A stretch of DNA of 32,965 bases from Chloroflexota bacterium (GTDB lineage Bacteria; Chloroflexota; Dehalococcoidia; Lucifugimonadales; UBA2962). The notes beneath the pieces are model-generated. The model was not told the origin of the DNA. It worked only from the letters and a program-made list of their open reading frames with translations, and made no database searches. Shown piece by piece: positions 25,349-32,965 of this stretch; the first letter of the stretch is position 1, and the number at the start of each line of letters is the position of its first letter. The DNA is taken from NCBI GenBank assembly GCA_002699485.1, contig PAAV01000022.1, positions 1 to 32,965 on the forward strand, read 5' to 3'. The position numbers and the translations under genes are program-made.

Positions 25349-26444
25349 ATGCAAGATAGATATCAAGAAATCAAACTTATCCGTCAGCGAGTGTCTGACC
25401 TAATGGTGCGTCTTTGACGTTGAATCAAAGCAACTACAAATAGAAAAACTAGAACGAGAAGCATCTTCATCTGAGTTTTGGGATGATTCCAAAATTGCCC
25501 AAAACAGCATGAGAGACTTGGCTCAATTAAAAAAACAAGTTGATGATTGGAACACCTTACTCACGGATCTAGATGATTTGGCCGAATTGATAAAACTATG
25601 TATAACTGAAGAAGATTCTTCAATGTCTGAATCTATTGTTGATGACCTACATACGGTCACTACTAAATTGGAGCGACTTGAGTTGGATCTATTCCTATCT
25701 GGTGAATATGATAATCGAAATGCAATATTGACATTGCATGCAGGTGCAGGAGGTGTGGATTCACAAGATTGGGCAGAAATGCTGTTACGAATGTATTCAC
25801 GATGGTCTAATTCCGCCGGCAATGCAATTGAGATTCTAGATTCATCCCTAGGTGATGAAGCGGGCATAAAAAGTGCGACGTTACAAATTAAAGGAAACAA
25901 TGCGTACGGATATTTGAAAGCTGAAAAAGGAGTTCATCGTTTGGTTAGGCTCTCGCCTTATGATTCTGATCATGCAAGGCATACATCTTTTGCTTTAGTG
26001 GAAGTGGTTCCAGAGGTTGAAGAGGGTGTTGATATCGAAGTTGATACGGACGATTTAAAGATCGATGTTTTCAAAGCAGGCGGAGCTGGAGGTCAAAGCG
26101 TGCAAAAGAACTCCACAGCTGTCCGAATAACACATATTCCCACAGGTATAAAAGTTTCCTGTCAAAATGAACGATCTCAGTATCAAAACAAAGTTATAGC
26201 AATGCGTATATTGGTTTCTCGACTAGCAGACCTTCAGCGGATAGAGCGCGAAAAACATATTTCCGAAATCAAAGGGAAACACGTTTCTGCAGAATGGGGT
26301 AACCAGATACGAAGCTATGTTTTGCATCCGTACAAATTAGTTAAAGATCATAGAACTGGTGAAGAGACTGCAAATGCAGAGAATGTTTTAGATGGAGACA
26401 TAGATCAGTTTATTAGAGCTTACCTTACCTCAACTGTTGGATAA
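25349..26444 (+). CDS. prfB: peptide chain release factor 2, +1 programmed frameshift
   Basis: RF2 reads UAA and UGA stop codons and triggers peptide release. The first 22 codons (ATG 25349, GAGG nine bases upstream) end in CTT TGA at 25412-25417. A +1 shift past T25415 continues as GAC GTT GAA, giving 364 residues in all. Evidence for the join: LDVESKQLQIEKLEREASSSEFWDD crosses it and is the conserved RF2 N-terminal sequence. The peptidyl-hydrolysis loop GGAGGQ ends with Gln249 (GGQ 247-249). The stop-codon-reading motif is SPY at 202-204, where E. coli has SPF. The TGA autoregulates: low RF2 favours the shift. An in-frame product would end after 22 residues, so the gene is not broken. Confidence 0.96.
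25405..25418 (+). promoter_or_regulatory. prfB programmed +1 frameshift site
   Basis: The site reads GGTG-CGT-CTT-TGA-C. CTT TGA C is the canonical slippery Leu-stop context. GGTG lies three bases before CTT, where E. coli has AGGGGG three bases before CUU, so it can act as the internal Shine-Dalgarno although weaker. GGTG still matches the extended anti-SD GGAGGTG. The 66-base first frame and the later frame are both clean. Confidence 0.9.
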
Positions 26445-26530
26445 TTTGCGAAATTTAGAGCAACTTTATTTCGCGTTGATTCGTTGTAATTATTGAAGGA
26501 AAAAAATAAACATAAAACATTGGAGCTAAT

Positions 26531-28186
26531 ATGAAGAAGTTTGGTTTATTAATAGTATTTTTGTCGATCGTTTTAATCGTTGGGTGTGGAGATAGTTCTT
26601 CAAATGAAGACACTTCTGTTGTGGAGGAACAGGAATTACGTCTAACGGATGCAATTCCTGAAAATCCTGTTACAGAACCGGCCACAGAAGGTGTGTTTAG
26701 ACGTATCTGGTCGGATCCGCCTACTCTTGACCCAGCATTAGTATCAGATACGACTTCTATGGGCATTGTCGCTGAAGTTTTTAGTGGTTTGGTAACACTT
26801 AATACGGATTTACGCCTTGAGCCTGATCTGGCAGAAAGTTGGGAGATTAGCAGCGATGGCACGGTTTACACATTTAAAATTAGAGAGAATGCTAAGTTCC
26901 ATAATGGTAAACAAGTTACTGCAGTAGACTTTAAGTGGTCATTGGAAAGAGCTGCTAATCCGCAGACTGTATCTCCAGTTGCAGAAACTTATCTTAACGA
27001 TATAGTTGGTGTAATGGATGTAATTGAAGGCAGAACATCAGACATAACAGGCATTAAAGTGATAGATGATCTCACCTTACAGATTACGATTGATGCTCCA
27101 AAGGCATATTTTCTTGCAAAATTAACATACCCGACCGCATTTGTAGTTGATCGTGAAAATGTGGAGTCTGGCGGCCAAACTTGGACTGATGAAATTAATG
27201 GAACAGGGCCATTTAAGCTCAAGGAATACAAAATAGGTGAACGTATCGTTTTGGAACGATTTGAAGAAGCTGATGAAAACACGGGGGGCGTGGAGCTAAT
27301 TGTCATGAATCTGGCTGGAGGCCAATCCATGGCGATGTATGAAAATAACGAAATCGATATAACAGGTGTAGGGCTTTTTGACTTAGAGAGGGTTTTAGAT
27401 CCTAACGAGCCCTTAAATCGTGAATTAGTAGTAGCTCCACCAGACTTTTCAATTTCATATATTGGTTTTAACACACAAATGGCTCCGTTTGATGATGTGA
27501 AGTTTAGACAAGCGTTAAACCACGCCATCGACAAAAAGTTAATTGCCGAAGAGGTACTATCAAACCTGGTTACACCTGCTTACGGTATTTTGCCTCCTGG
27601 TTTTCCTGGATATAACGAACAATTGGAAGGTCTTAGATATAACTCAGAATTAGCACAACAGTTGCTTGCAGAATCGAAATATTCTGATGAGTCTACTCGC
27701 CCAAGAATTGTTGTGACAGTACCAGGCAGGGGAGGCAGTGTAGGTCTGGATATGGAGGTCATCTTAGAGATGTGGAGACAGGTGCTTGGTGTGGAAGTTG
27801 AAATTCAGCAAGTAGAATGGGCCACATATTTGGAGGACTTGAATCAGAATAAATTCCAATCTTTTGCTGGCCTTGGATGGGAGGCTGATTATCCTGACCC
27901 ACAGGACTTTCTGGACATACTTTTCCACTCTGACAGCAAACTAAATCACGGTCAATATTCAAATGGGCAAGTTGACTTAATCTTAGAAAATGCGAGGATC
28001 AACCCAGACCCCGTTGATAGAATCAATCTTTATCAAAATGCTGAGCAACTGATAGTTACAGATGCCGCCTGGGTTCCTCTATGGTTTGAAGGTGAAAGGC
28101 ATGTTTTAATCAAACCTTACGTCAAAGGGTATAGATTAACGCCAATGATGGTGCCTAAACTAAGCCAAGTTAAGATAGAAAAATAA
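26531..28186 (+). CDS. ABC transporter substrate-binding lipoprotein (peptide/oligopeptide type, SBP family 5)
   Basis: A 551-residue solute-binding protein for a peptide/nickel-type ABC importer. Signal peptide with lipobox IVGC (Cys19), then an acidic linker, then the SBP_bac_5 fold: RRIWSDPPTLDPALVSDTTS, GLVTLNTDLRLEPDLAESWEISSDGTVYTFKIRENAKFHNG and the FDDVKFRQALNHAIDKK segment are diagnostic. GGAG lies five bases before the ATG. Two permease genes follow in the same direction (60-base gap), so these form one importer. Substrate could be an oligopeptide, dipeptide or another organic solute. It starts 86 bases after prfB, with an imperfect 7-base inverted repeat between (26448-26454 and 26468-26474) but no T tract. 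Confidence 0.93.
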   Translation: MKKFGLLIVFLSIVLIVGCGDSSSNEDTSVVEEQELRLTDAIPENPVTEPATEGVFRRIWSDPPTLDPALVSDTTSMGIVAEVFSGLVTLNTDLRLEPDLAESWEISSDGTVYTFKIRENAKFHNGKQVTAVDFKWSLERAANPQTVSPVAETYLNDIVGVMDVIEGRTSDITGIKVIDDLTLQITIDAPKAYFLAKLTYPTAFVVDRENVESGGQTWTDEINGTGPFKLKEYKIGERIVLERFEEADENTGGVELIVMNLAGGQSMAMYENNEIDITGVGLFDLERVLDPNEPLNRELVVAPPDFSISYIGFNTQMAPFDDVKFRQALNHAIDKKLIAEEVLSNLVTPAYGILPPGFPGYNEQLEGLRYNSELAQQLLAESKYSDESTRPRIVVTVPGRGGSVGLDMEVILEMWRQVLGVEVEIQQVEWATYLEDLNQNKFQSFAGLGWEADYPDPQDFLDILFHSDSKLNHGQYSNGQVDLILENARINPDPVDRINLYQNAEQLIVTDAAWVPLWFEGERHVLIKPYVKGYRLTPMMVPKLSQVKIEK

Positions 28187-28245
28187 ATAGAATAGGATCT
28201 GGAAAACAACCATTAGTAATTATAATCATTTAGCGGGTACATGAA

Positions 28246-29175
28246 ATGTGGATCTATATCGTTCGCAGATTGGTGTGGATCCCAATTCTTCTATTATTTG
28301 TATCTTTAGTTACCTTTGCTTTGGGTAGATTTGGACCTGGAGATCCGGTCGTTGTGATGCTGGGCAATCGGTATGACGAAAGTACAGCCGAACGATTAAG
28401 AGATGAGTTGGGATTAAACAGGCCATTTGTAGTTCAATACGGTGACTACATGTGGGGGTTTTTTAGAGGAGATTTTGGAGAGAGTCTTAGGTTTAGAGGC
28501 CGGCCTGTGCGAGATTTGATCGTCCCCAAGATGTGGGTCTCCGCTCAGCTTGGCTTTGCTGCGTTGATAATTAGCGTAGGGATAGGCTTACCACTTGGTT
28601 TTTTTATTGCTACCCGGCAGGGTAGTTGGATCGATCCCACATCCGTAGCATTGAGTCTTTTTATGATGTCGATTCCGGTAATGGTTATTGCCCCAGCACT
28701 TCTATGGGTGGGATGTCTTAAATTAAGCTGGTTCCCATGCTCTGGTTGGGGAGGCTTTTTTGACTCTCGATTAGTTATACCTGCGATTGTAATGGGAGTA
28801 CCGGGTATAGCCGGTATAACAAGAATTATGAGGGCCAGCACGCTCGATGTGCTTGGGCAGGATTTTATTCGTACAGCCCGCGCAAAGGGTCTTTCTGAAT
28901 GGCGTGTTAATTCAGGACATGTTTTTCAAAACGCGATGATACCAATAGTAACTATTTTGGCATTCTCTTTTGCGGGTCTAATAGGAGGGGCCTTTATTAC
29001 TGAAACTATTCTTGGCATCCCAGGTATTGGTAGATTTGCGGTCGACTCAATTTTTGATCGTGATTATCCAGTAATTATGGCTATTACTTTAATTGGTTCA
29101 ATAGCTTTCGTTATTGCTAATTTAATTGCTGATATATCTTATGCATTTATAGATCCTAGAATAAGGCTGAATTAG
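28246..29175 (+). CDS. ABC transporter permease, DppB/OppB type
   Basis: A 309-residue inner-membrane permease of the peptide/nickel importer class. Starts with MWIYIVRRLVWIPILLLFVSLVTFALGRFGPGDPV, the DppB N-terminus, followed by the GLNRPFVVQYGDYMWGFFRGDFGESL periplasmic segment. The cytoplasmic EAA loop RTARAKGLSEWRVNSGHVFQNA, which meets the ATPase, lies at about 206-227, and six membrane helices can be traced. A second permease begins two bases after its stop. GTG and TTG alternatives were not needed. Confidence 0.93.
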   Translation: MWIYIVRRLVWIPILLLFVSLVTFALGRFGPGDPVVVMLGNRYDESTAERLRDELGLNRPFVVQYGDYMWGFFRGDFGESLRFRGRPVRDLIVPKMWVSAQLGFAALIISVGIGLPLGFFIATRQGSWIDPTSVALSLFMMSIPVMVIAPALLWVGCLKLSWFPCSGWGGFFDSRLVIPAIVMGVPGIAGITRIMRASTLDVLGQDFIRTARAKGLSEWRVNSGHVFQNAMIPIVTILAFSFAGLIGGAFITETILGIPGIGRFAVDSIFDRDYPVIMAITLIGSIAFVIANLIADISYAFIDPRIRLN

Positions 29176-29177
29176 AT

Positions 29178-30134
29178 TTGAAAATCAAATCCTTTATTCG
29201 GGGCATAAAAACTAACGATCGGCAATTGCCCAGATCAATGCAACGCTTACTACGTAAGAAAATCGCCATAGTATGTATCTTGGCACTTGTGGTTCTTTAT
29301 ACATGTGGCATATTTGCTGAATGTGTAAGTCCGTATGGCTACACGGATCAAGATTATTCTTCTATATTGCAATCGCCAAATTCGGATCATTGGGCAGGTA
29401 CAGATAGAACTGGAAGAGACGTGTTAACTAGAACCTTATGGGGGGTTCAGAACACTTTAATACTTACACTTGTAGCAATGTTAACTGGAGGACTGGTAAT
29501 AGGAGTAACTTTGGGTTTAGTCGCTGGGTATATGGGAGGCAAAACGGACGGTGTAATAATGCGCATAGGAGAGATATTCGCCTCATTTCCAGACATTTTA
29601 TTAGTAATAATTCTTGCTGCTACACTCAGGCCCAGAATTTTGGAATTAGCACGATGGTTGGAAGATAACACTGCTTTAGAAGGAATAGTAAGGACTGGGG
29701 TGGTAGATTATTTTGTGGTTTCTTTTGCCCTTGTGGCTTTCGGTTGGGTTGGTATGGCTAGATTAGTAAGAGGGCAAATTTTAGCTCTAAGAGAGACCGA
29801 TTATATACAAGCTGCTAAGGCAATCGGGGCGTCAACAAATAGAATCTTGTTTATGCATTTGTTACCTAATTGCATTAGTGTAATTGTGGTAACCGTCAGT
29901 ATGGGGATGGGTGCACTAACTGGTACGGAAATTGTGCTAAGTTGGCTTGGATTAGGCATCCAGCCTCCCAGACCAAGTTTAGGAACTATGCTTTTAGGAG
30001 CAGGAAATATTGGCACATTACGTGATACGCCTTGGGAATTGCTAGTGCCAGGACTAGCGGCTTTTATAATGGTGGTTGCATGGAACTTGCTTGGTGATGC
30101 ATTAAGCGATGCACTAAACCCAAGAACTCGTTAG
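29178..30134 (+). CDS. ABC transporter permease, DppC/OppC type
   Basis: A 318-residue partner permease. After a basic cytoplasmic stretch it has a first membrane helix, the YGYTDQDYSSILQSPNSDHWAGTDRTGRDVLTRTLWG segment characteristic of DppC (GTDxxGRDVxSR), four further helices and the EAA loop QAAKAIGASTNRILFMHLLPN at about 212-232. The start is TTG 29178, two bases after the upstream stop. No ATPase genes (DppD/DppF) follow; the next gene is convergent and only two bases away, so the ATPases must be elsewhere or shared with another transporter. Confidence 0.92.
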   Translation: MKIKSFIRGIKTNDRQLPRSMQRLLRKKIAIVCILALVVLYTCGIFAECVSPYGYTDQDYSSILQSPNSDHWAGTDRTGRDVLTRTLWGVQNTLILTLVAMLTGGLVIGVTLGLVAGYMGGKTDGVIMRIGEIFASFPDILLVIILAATLRPRILELARWLEDNTALEGIVRTGVVDYFVVSFALVAFGWVGMARLVRGQILALRETDYIQAAKAIGASTNRILFMHLLPNCISVIVVTVSMGMGALTGTEIVLSWLGLGIQPPRPSLGTMLLGAGNIGTLRDTPWELLVPGLAAFIMVVAWNLLGDALSDALNPRTR

Positions 30135-30136
30135 CC

Positions 30137-31531
30137 TTAGAATTTCCTTCTCAGGTTTCTAGTACTAAGTACTGCGATAAATAAGAACATTGAAACTACC
30201 CCAACATCGGTTCCTTTGTTAGATTGAGCGTTGCAGGAGCTAGAGGCGGTTTGGATTTCTGCTGGCTCCTTATCGTCAATCGAATCTGAAACGGTCATAC
30301 CTCCTGCTTTTGGAGTTAATGTGAAAGCTTCTACTGTTGGATAGCTAACTGCCGTGGGCTTAGATTCGGCAATATTTGGTGGTATGTAGGGACTAGCTCC
30401 TAATTCTTTTCTCCACGAGTTAGTCAATTCGAGGCGATCCATGCCATAAACGGACATCAAGGCGTCGTCCATGTTTGTTCCATCTTGGTGCAGTTTTAAT
30501 AGTTTGCGCATGCCTTCATTGCCTTCAAGAAATATCATGTATTCCACAATGCTTCTAGATTGCCCGTAGAAAATAATGATATCTTCAGGATCGCCTGGCA
30601 AAGTCTGCATAAAAAGGTGGGGCAGTAATCTATCTGCAGCTATCGCAAATTCTAAAGCATAGCTATAAGAGTATCCGGGTTCAATATTCCCATATTCAGC
30701 TAATCCTTCATGTAGCCACGAGGGTATTCTACGAAATATACTGTGCCCAGCACGGTGGTTTAGTATATGAGTTACTTCATGCGAAGCAGTTCCATTGGCC
30801 ATAGCACCGCCAACTAGGATCACTAAACTACCCTCGTCATTGAATGCCATCCCTTCGGTTATTAATTCCCTTCCAACTGCTGAACTGCCACTTGGTAGGG
30901 CATCGAGCATTTCCTTCTGATTATTGTATAAAGTGACTCTAATCGGTTCATCAGTTTCAGCACCAAGAATGGGACCCATATTTTTCAGAGTGTCAATGAT
31001 TACTTGTAATATTGTTTCTGCCCTGGATCTAATTGGTCCATGAAATGCTACACTAATTCCATCTTGTGATACGCGATCCCATTCGAACCTAGCATCTTCA
31101 TAAACGAGTTCCTGGGGCTCTGTGCTGTAAACATTTTGATTGGAATCTTGGATTTCAAATGTATATCGTATTATCGTTTCAGGCGGTATATATCCGGCCA
31201 GGGTATTTGTTGCATAGAATAGTTCCGCCTCAACTGTGTCAGCAGGTTCATAGGAAAGATATTCATAAACTCCAGTGGTTATCAGCCCTATTTTGAACCT
31301 AACGGCTATTGATTCAATCTTGCTTGTCGATGTCGCTTTAAGTTTAAATCGTATTCCATTTGGGAACTCACTTGTTGCTGAAAAATCGATCACCTCGATA
31401 GGGGGATTGGCAGCATTAATGGAAGCTGTTGGAAGGATTAGTAATAAACCAAAAACTAAGATTAATATTGATACTGATGAAATGTTTTTAATACAAGTTG
31501 GGATCATATGTTGCCATGGTAACTGATTCAA
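30137..31531 (-). CDS. secreted peptidase-MA-like (gluzincin) protein with Cys-type C-terminal sorting-like tail
   Basis: A 464-residue exported protein: membrane segment/signal at about 19-40 (cleavage possible near INA|ANPP), a beta-sandwich-like N-terminal region to about residue 160, then a gluzincin domain with HEVTH at 251-255 and WLHEGLAEYG at 272-281. Glu275 is the expected third zinc ligand, as in peptidase-MA-like proteins (Pfam PF13485). It ends in a 34-residue tail with Cys433, Asn438, Gly440, Asp442, a hydrophobic helix and a RNLRRKF end, matching the tail of the acidic surface protein at 14357. The start is TTG 31531 overlapping the stop of the preceding CDP-alcohol transferase as TTGA; ATG 31507 is an alternative. 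It is likely cotranscribed with that lipid gene. Confidence 0.72.
   Translation of the reverse strand: MNQLPWQHMIPTCIKNISSVSILILVFGLLLILPTASINAANPPIEVIDFSATSEFPNGIRFKLKATSTSKIESIAVRFKIGLITTGVYEYLSYEPADTVEAELFYATNTLAGYIPPETIIRYTFEIQDSNQNVYSTEPQELVYEDARFEWDRVSQDGISVAFHGPIRSRAETILQVIIDTLKNMGPILGAETDEPIRVTLYNNQKEMLDALPSGSSAVGRELITEGMAFNDEGSLVILVGGAMANGTASHEVTHILNHRAGHSIFRRIPSWLHEGLAEYGNIEPGYSYSYALEFAIAADRLLPHLFMQTLPGDPEDIIIFYGQSRSIVEYMIFLEGNEGMRKLLKLHQDGTNMDDALMSVYGMDRLELTNSWRKELGASPYIPPNIAESKPTAVSYPTVEAFTLTPKAGGMTVSDSIDDKEPAEIQTASSSCNAQSNKGTDVGVVSMFLFIAVLSTRNLRRKF
30140..30241 (-). other. C-terminal sorting-like module, copy 2
   Basis: Codes for the last 34 residues of the peptidase-MA-like protein. 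It matches copy 1 in an ungapped alignment at Ser432, Cys433, Asn438, Gly440, Asp442, Met448, Arg458, Leu460 and Arg461, although the rest of the two proteins is unrelated. The plan (Cys, G-x-D, hydrophobic helix, Arg tail) is that of a C-terminal anchoring signal. Confidence 0.6.
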
Positions 31532-32139
31532 TTATTCTTACTAATCTGCCTAACAACTATTAAAAATCTTTGGATAGAAGTAATAATAGTTACAACTGCT
31601 ATTATGCCCATAATTATTTCGAGTATGGGTGACCACCAGTTTGCCACTAATAAGCCAATAAAAAGGCATATAATCCTTTCTGGTCTTGCCATTAATCCCG
31701 TTTTACATTCTATGTTTAAAGCTTCTGCTCTGGCACGAATATAGCTAACAGTTAAAGAACCGCCTAATGCAACCAATGTGAGTGAGGCCCCGAGTGCGTT
31801 ATCATTCATGCTGAAGTATATAGTTAAGCCCAAAAATATAGCTATTTCACCAATTCGATCTGATAGTGAATCAATAAAAGCACCTAATTTAGTTACATTG
31901 TCGGTCAATCTTGCTACTGCACCGTCAAATAAGTCCATTATTCCGGATAAAAACATAATAATGGCTGCAAAGAGAAAGTGATTATTAATTGACGTGTCTG
32001 CAATAAAATAGGCGCTAACAATTGCAAGGGTTAGTCCGATAAGGGTGACCGAATTTGGTGAAAGCCTTAATTTAATTAAGAATTTTGCTATTGGAATCTC
32101 AAAATATCTTGCAGTAATGTTTCTTATTTTATAAAGCAT
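31528..32139 (-). CDS. CDP-alcohol phosphatidyltransferase family membrane enzyme
   Basis: A 203-residue inner-membrane enzyme of the CDP-alcohol phosphatidyltransferase family that joins a CDP-diacylglycerol to an alcohol to make a phospholipid. The complete catalytic motif is present: D69-x2-D72-G73-x2-A76-R77-x8-G86-x3-D90-x3-D94, and several hydrophobic helices surround it. The family includes PgsA and the inositol-phosphate-type synthases; position next to a PimA-like glycosyltransferase hints at phosphatidylinositol-phosphate synthesis, as in the actinobacterial pgsA-pimA pair, but the substrate cannot be settled from sequence. It starts at ATG 32139, 15 bases after the glycosyltransferase stop, and its stop overlaps the peptidase-MA-like start. 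Confidence 0.88.
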   Translation of the reverse strand: MLYKIRNITARYFEIPIAKFLIKLRLSPNSVTLIGLTLAIVSAYFIADTSINNHFLFAAIIMFLSGIMDLFDGAVARLTDNVTKLGAFIDSLSDRIGEIAIFLGLTIYFSMNDNALGASLTLVALGGSLTVSYIRARAEALNIECKTGLMARPERIICLFIGLLVANWWSPILEIIMGIIAVVTIITSIQRFLIVVRQISKNN

Positions 32140-32154
32140 TAAAATCTAAAGGTG

Positions 32155-32965
32155 TCAGATTGACCAGACGATTGGGCGATTAGTACTTTTAACTTTACCA
32201 CTTTTCGTCACATTTAATTTTAATTGTTTTTTATAAACCTTGAGTACTTTGTCAGTTACTTTTGCCCAGTCATATTGTTCGACATCTTTATTGCCAGATG
32301 CTATTAACTTTTTAGTTAGCTTTTTATCTTCAATGAGTCTGGATATGCTTTTAGCTATCTCATGGGCGTTTTTTGGGGGTACTAATAAACCATTTCTTTC
32401 ATTAGTTATTACACTAGAATACCCCTCTATATTTGTTGCGACTAATGGAGTGCCCGCAGCCATGGCTTCAATTAGTACGATACCGAAACTTTCATTTCCT
32501 GTAGCCGGACTACAATAAATATCTGCAGTTTTATAAAAGGATGCTTTGATTTCGTGAGAAACAGTTCCTGCAAAAGTGATGTCTTTTAAGTTTCTTTCGC
32601 TCATTATCCTGTAACAATCACCATCAGGTTCGCCTGCGCCTACCACGATTAGCCTTAGTTTTGGATAATCCCATTTTAAAGTTCCATATGCTTCTAATAA
32701 ATATTTTAATCCCTTACGCTTAGCCAGAGCTCCCACCCACAATAGATTTATATGATCGTCTTTAAATTTTTCAAGCGGAAGTGCACTTGAATAAAATTCG
32801 ACGTTGACTCCGTTTGGAATGATGTCGTATTCACCTGGATAATGTTGGCTTATGAATTGTCGAGCAGGTTCTGAAACAGCGATTTTTCCGTGTAGTCTTT
32901 TGAAATATGGGTTACCTATCCAGCTAAGACCCATACGATACACTTTATGTCCGCCGTATGTATGG
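32155..32965 (-). CDS. GT4-family glycosyltransferase, C-terminal part (cut by right window edge)
   Basis: A retaining GT-B glycosyltransferase of family 4, PimA-like by length and motif. The frame stays open past the GTG at 32943 to the right edge, reading HTYGGHKVYRMG, so the N-terminal Rossmann domain lies outside the window. Visible are the linker SEPARQFISQHYP and DIIPNGVN strand, the LLWVGALAKRKGLKYLLEAYG donor-domain opening, and the ESFGIVLIEAMAAGTPLVAT E-x7-E motif (Glu in ESFG and in IEAM). The C-terminal helix and Lys-rich tail follow. It is transcribed before the CDP-alcohol transferase, fitting lipid mannosylation or similar envelope glycolipid synthesis. The sugar and acceptor are inferred only. 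Confidence 0.9.
   Translation of the reverse strand, partial: HTYGGHKVYRMGLSWIGNPYFKRLHGKIAVSEPARQFISQHYPGEYDIIPNGVNVEFYSSALPLEKFKDDHINLLWVGALAKRKGLKYLLEAYGTLKWDYPKLRLIVVGAGEPDGDCYRIMSERNLKDITFAGTVSHEIKASFYKTADIYCSPATGNESFGIVLIEAMAAGTPLVATNIEGYSSVITNERNGLLVPPKNAHEIAKSISRLIEDKKLTKKLIASGNKDVEQYDWAKVTDKVLKVYKKQLKLNVTKSGKVKSTNRPIVWSI

Noticed and set aside
25341-25403. Earlier ATG at 25341 as prfB start
   Set aside because: It reads into a stop after 20 codons in a frame unrelated to RF2; the ATG at 25349 leads to the CTT TGA site.
26448-26474. Inverted repeat GCGAAAT/ATTTCGC between prfB and the SBP gene
   Set aside because: Seven-base stem with a 13-base loop and no following T run, so not a good terminator.
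1-32965. CRISPR array, phage genes, transposases or integration sites
   Set aside because: No repeat-spacer pattern, no transposase or integrase motifs and no duplication of the tRNA-Pro end were seen.

Overview
The window is an AT-rich, gene-dense bacterial chromosome segment of 32,965 bases. I recognise 33 protein-coding genes, two of them cut by the window ends, and one tRNA-Pro. I see no insertion sequence, prophage, CRISPR array or rRNA. No stretch longer than 300 bases lacks a gene; the longest gap, about 185 bases, is the prfB leader. The gene mix suggests a free-living, probably marine, Chloroflexota (SAR202/Dehalococcoidia-like) bacterium: a deazaflavin (F420)-type nitroreductase-family protein, GMC and DAO flavoproteins, a penicillin-acylase/CocE/phosphotriesterase-family gene set, several lipoproteins, a DUF503 protein and compact operons with 4-base overlaps. 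That placement is inference from gene content, because no phylogeny could be run.

Left part (1-10560), mostly housekeeping. The 5' part of enolase runs off the left edge, preceded by a LOG-like (TIGR00725-type) protein. An SDR oxidoreductase follows on the plus strand. A tight minus-strand operon then carries ybeY, dnaX, ybaB/ebfC, recR and recO (transcribed in that order): rRNA maturation, the clamp loader and RecFOR-type recombination. Upstream lie hflC and hflK (prohibitin-like FtsH modulators) and an unrecognised membrane-anchored HExxH protein. An unrecognised conserved-looking protein and a DUF503 protein are divergent from each other.

Middle part (10600-17800). tRNA-Pro(GGG) is followed by divergent GMC and DAO-type FAD oxidoreductases. 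Next come a two-gene surface-protein operon of unknown function, an F420/DDN-type protein, small membrane proteins and a seven-repeat Kelch lipoprotein.

Right part (17900-32965). A three-gene hydrolase operon (phosphotriesterase-family metallohydrolase, penicillin acylase-family Ntn hydrolase, CocE/NonD serine hydrolase) could open lactones, amides and esters in sequence. After it come an HExxH lipoprotein, a small DUF protein, prfB with a programmed +1 frameshift, and a peptide-type ABC importer lacking its ATPases. The window ends with a minus-strand group: a PimA-like GT4 glycosyltransferase (cut), a CDP-alcohol phosphatidyltransferase and a secreted peptidase-MA-like protein.

The most novel-looking signal is a shared C-terminal module on two otherwise unrelated exported proteins, 15 kb apart (14357-15118 and 30137-31531). 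Their last 34 residues align without gaps as a Ser-Cys, an Asn-x-Gly-x-Asp motif, a hydrophobic segment and an R-x-L-R tail. This looks like a Cys-type C-terminal sorting signal of the MYXO/JDVT/Synergist-CTERM kind and could mark an undescribed surface-anchoring system in this lineage. Other points of interest are an A8 slippery run in dnaX placed where a gamma-like product would end, the RF2 frameshift with a weak SD and an SPY in place of SPF, and three differently anchored extracytoplasmic HExxH proteins.
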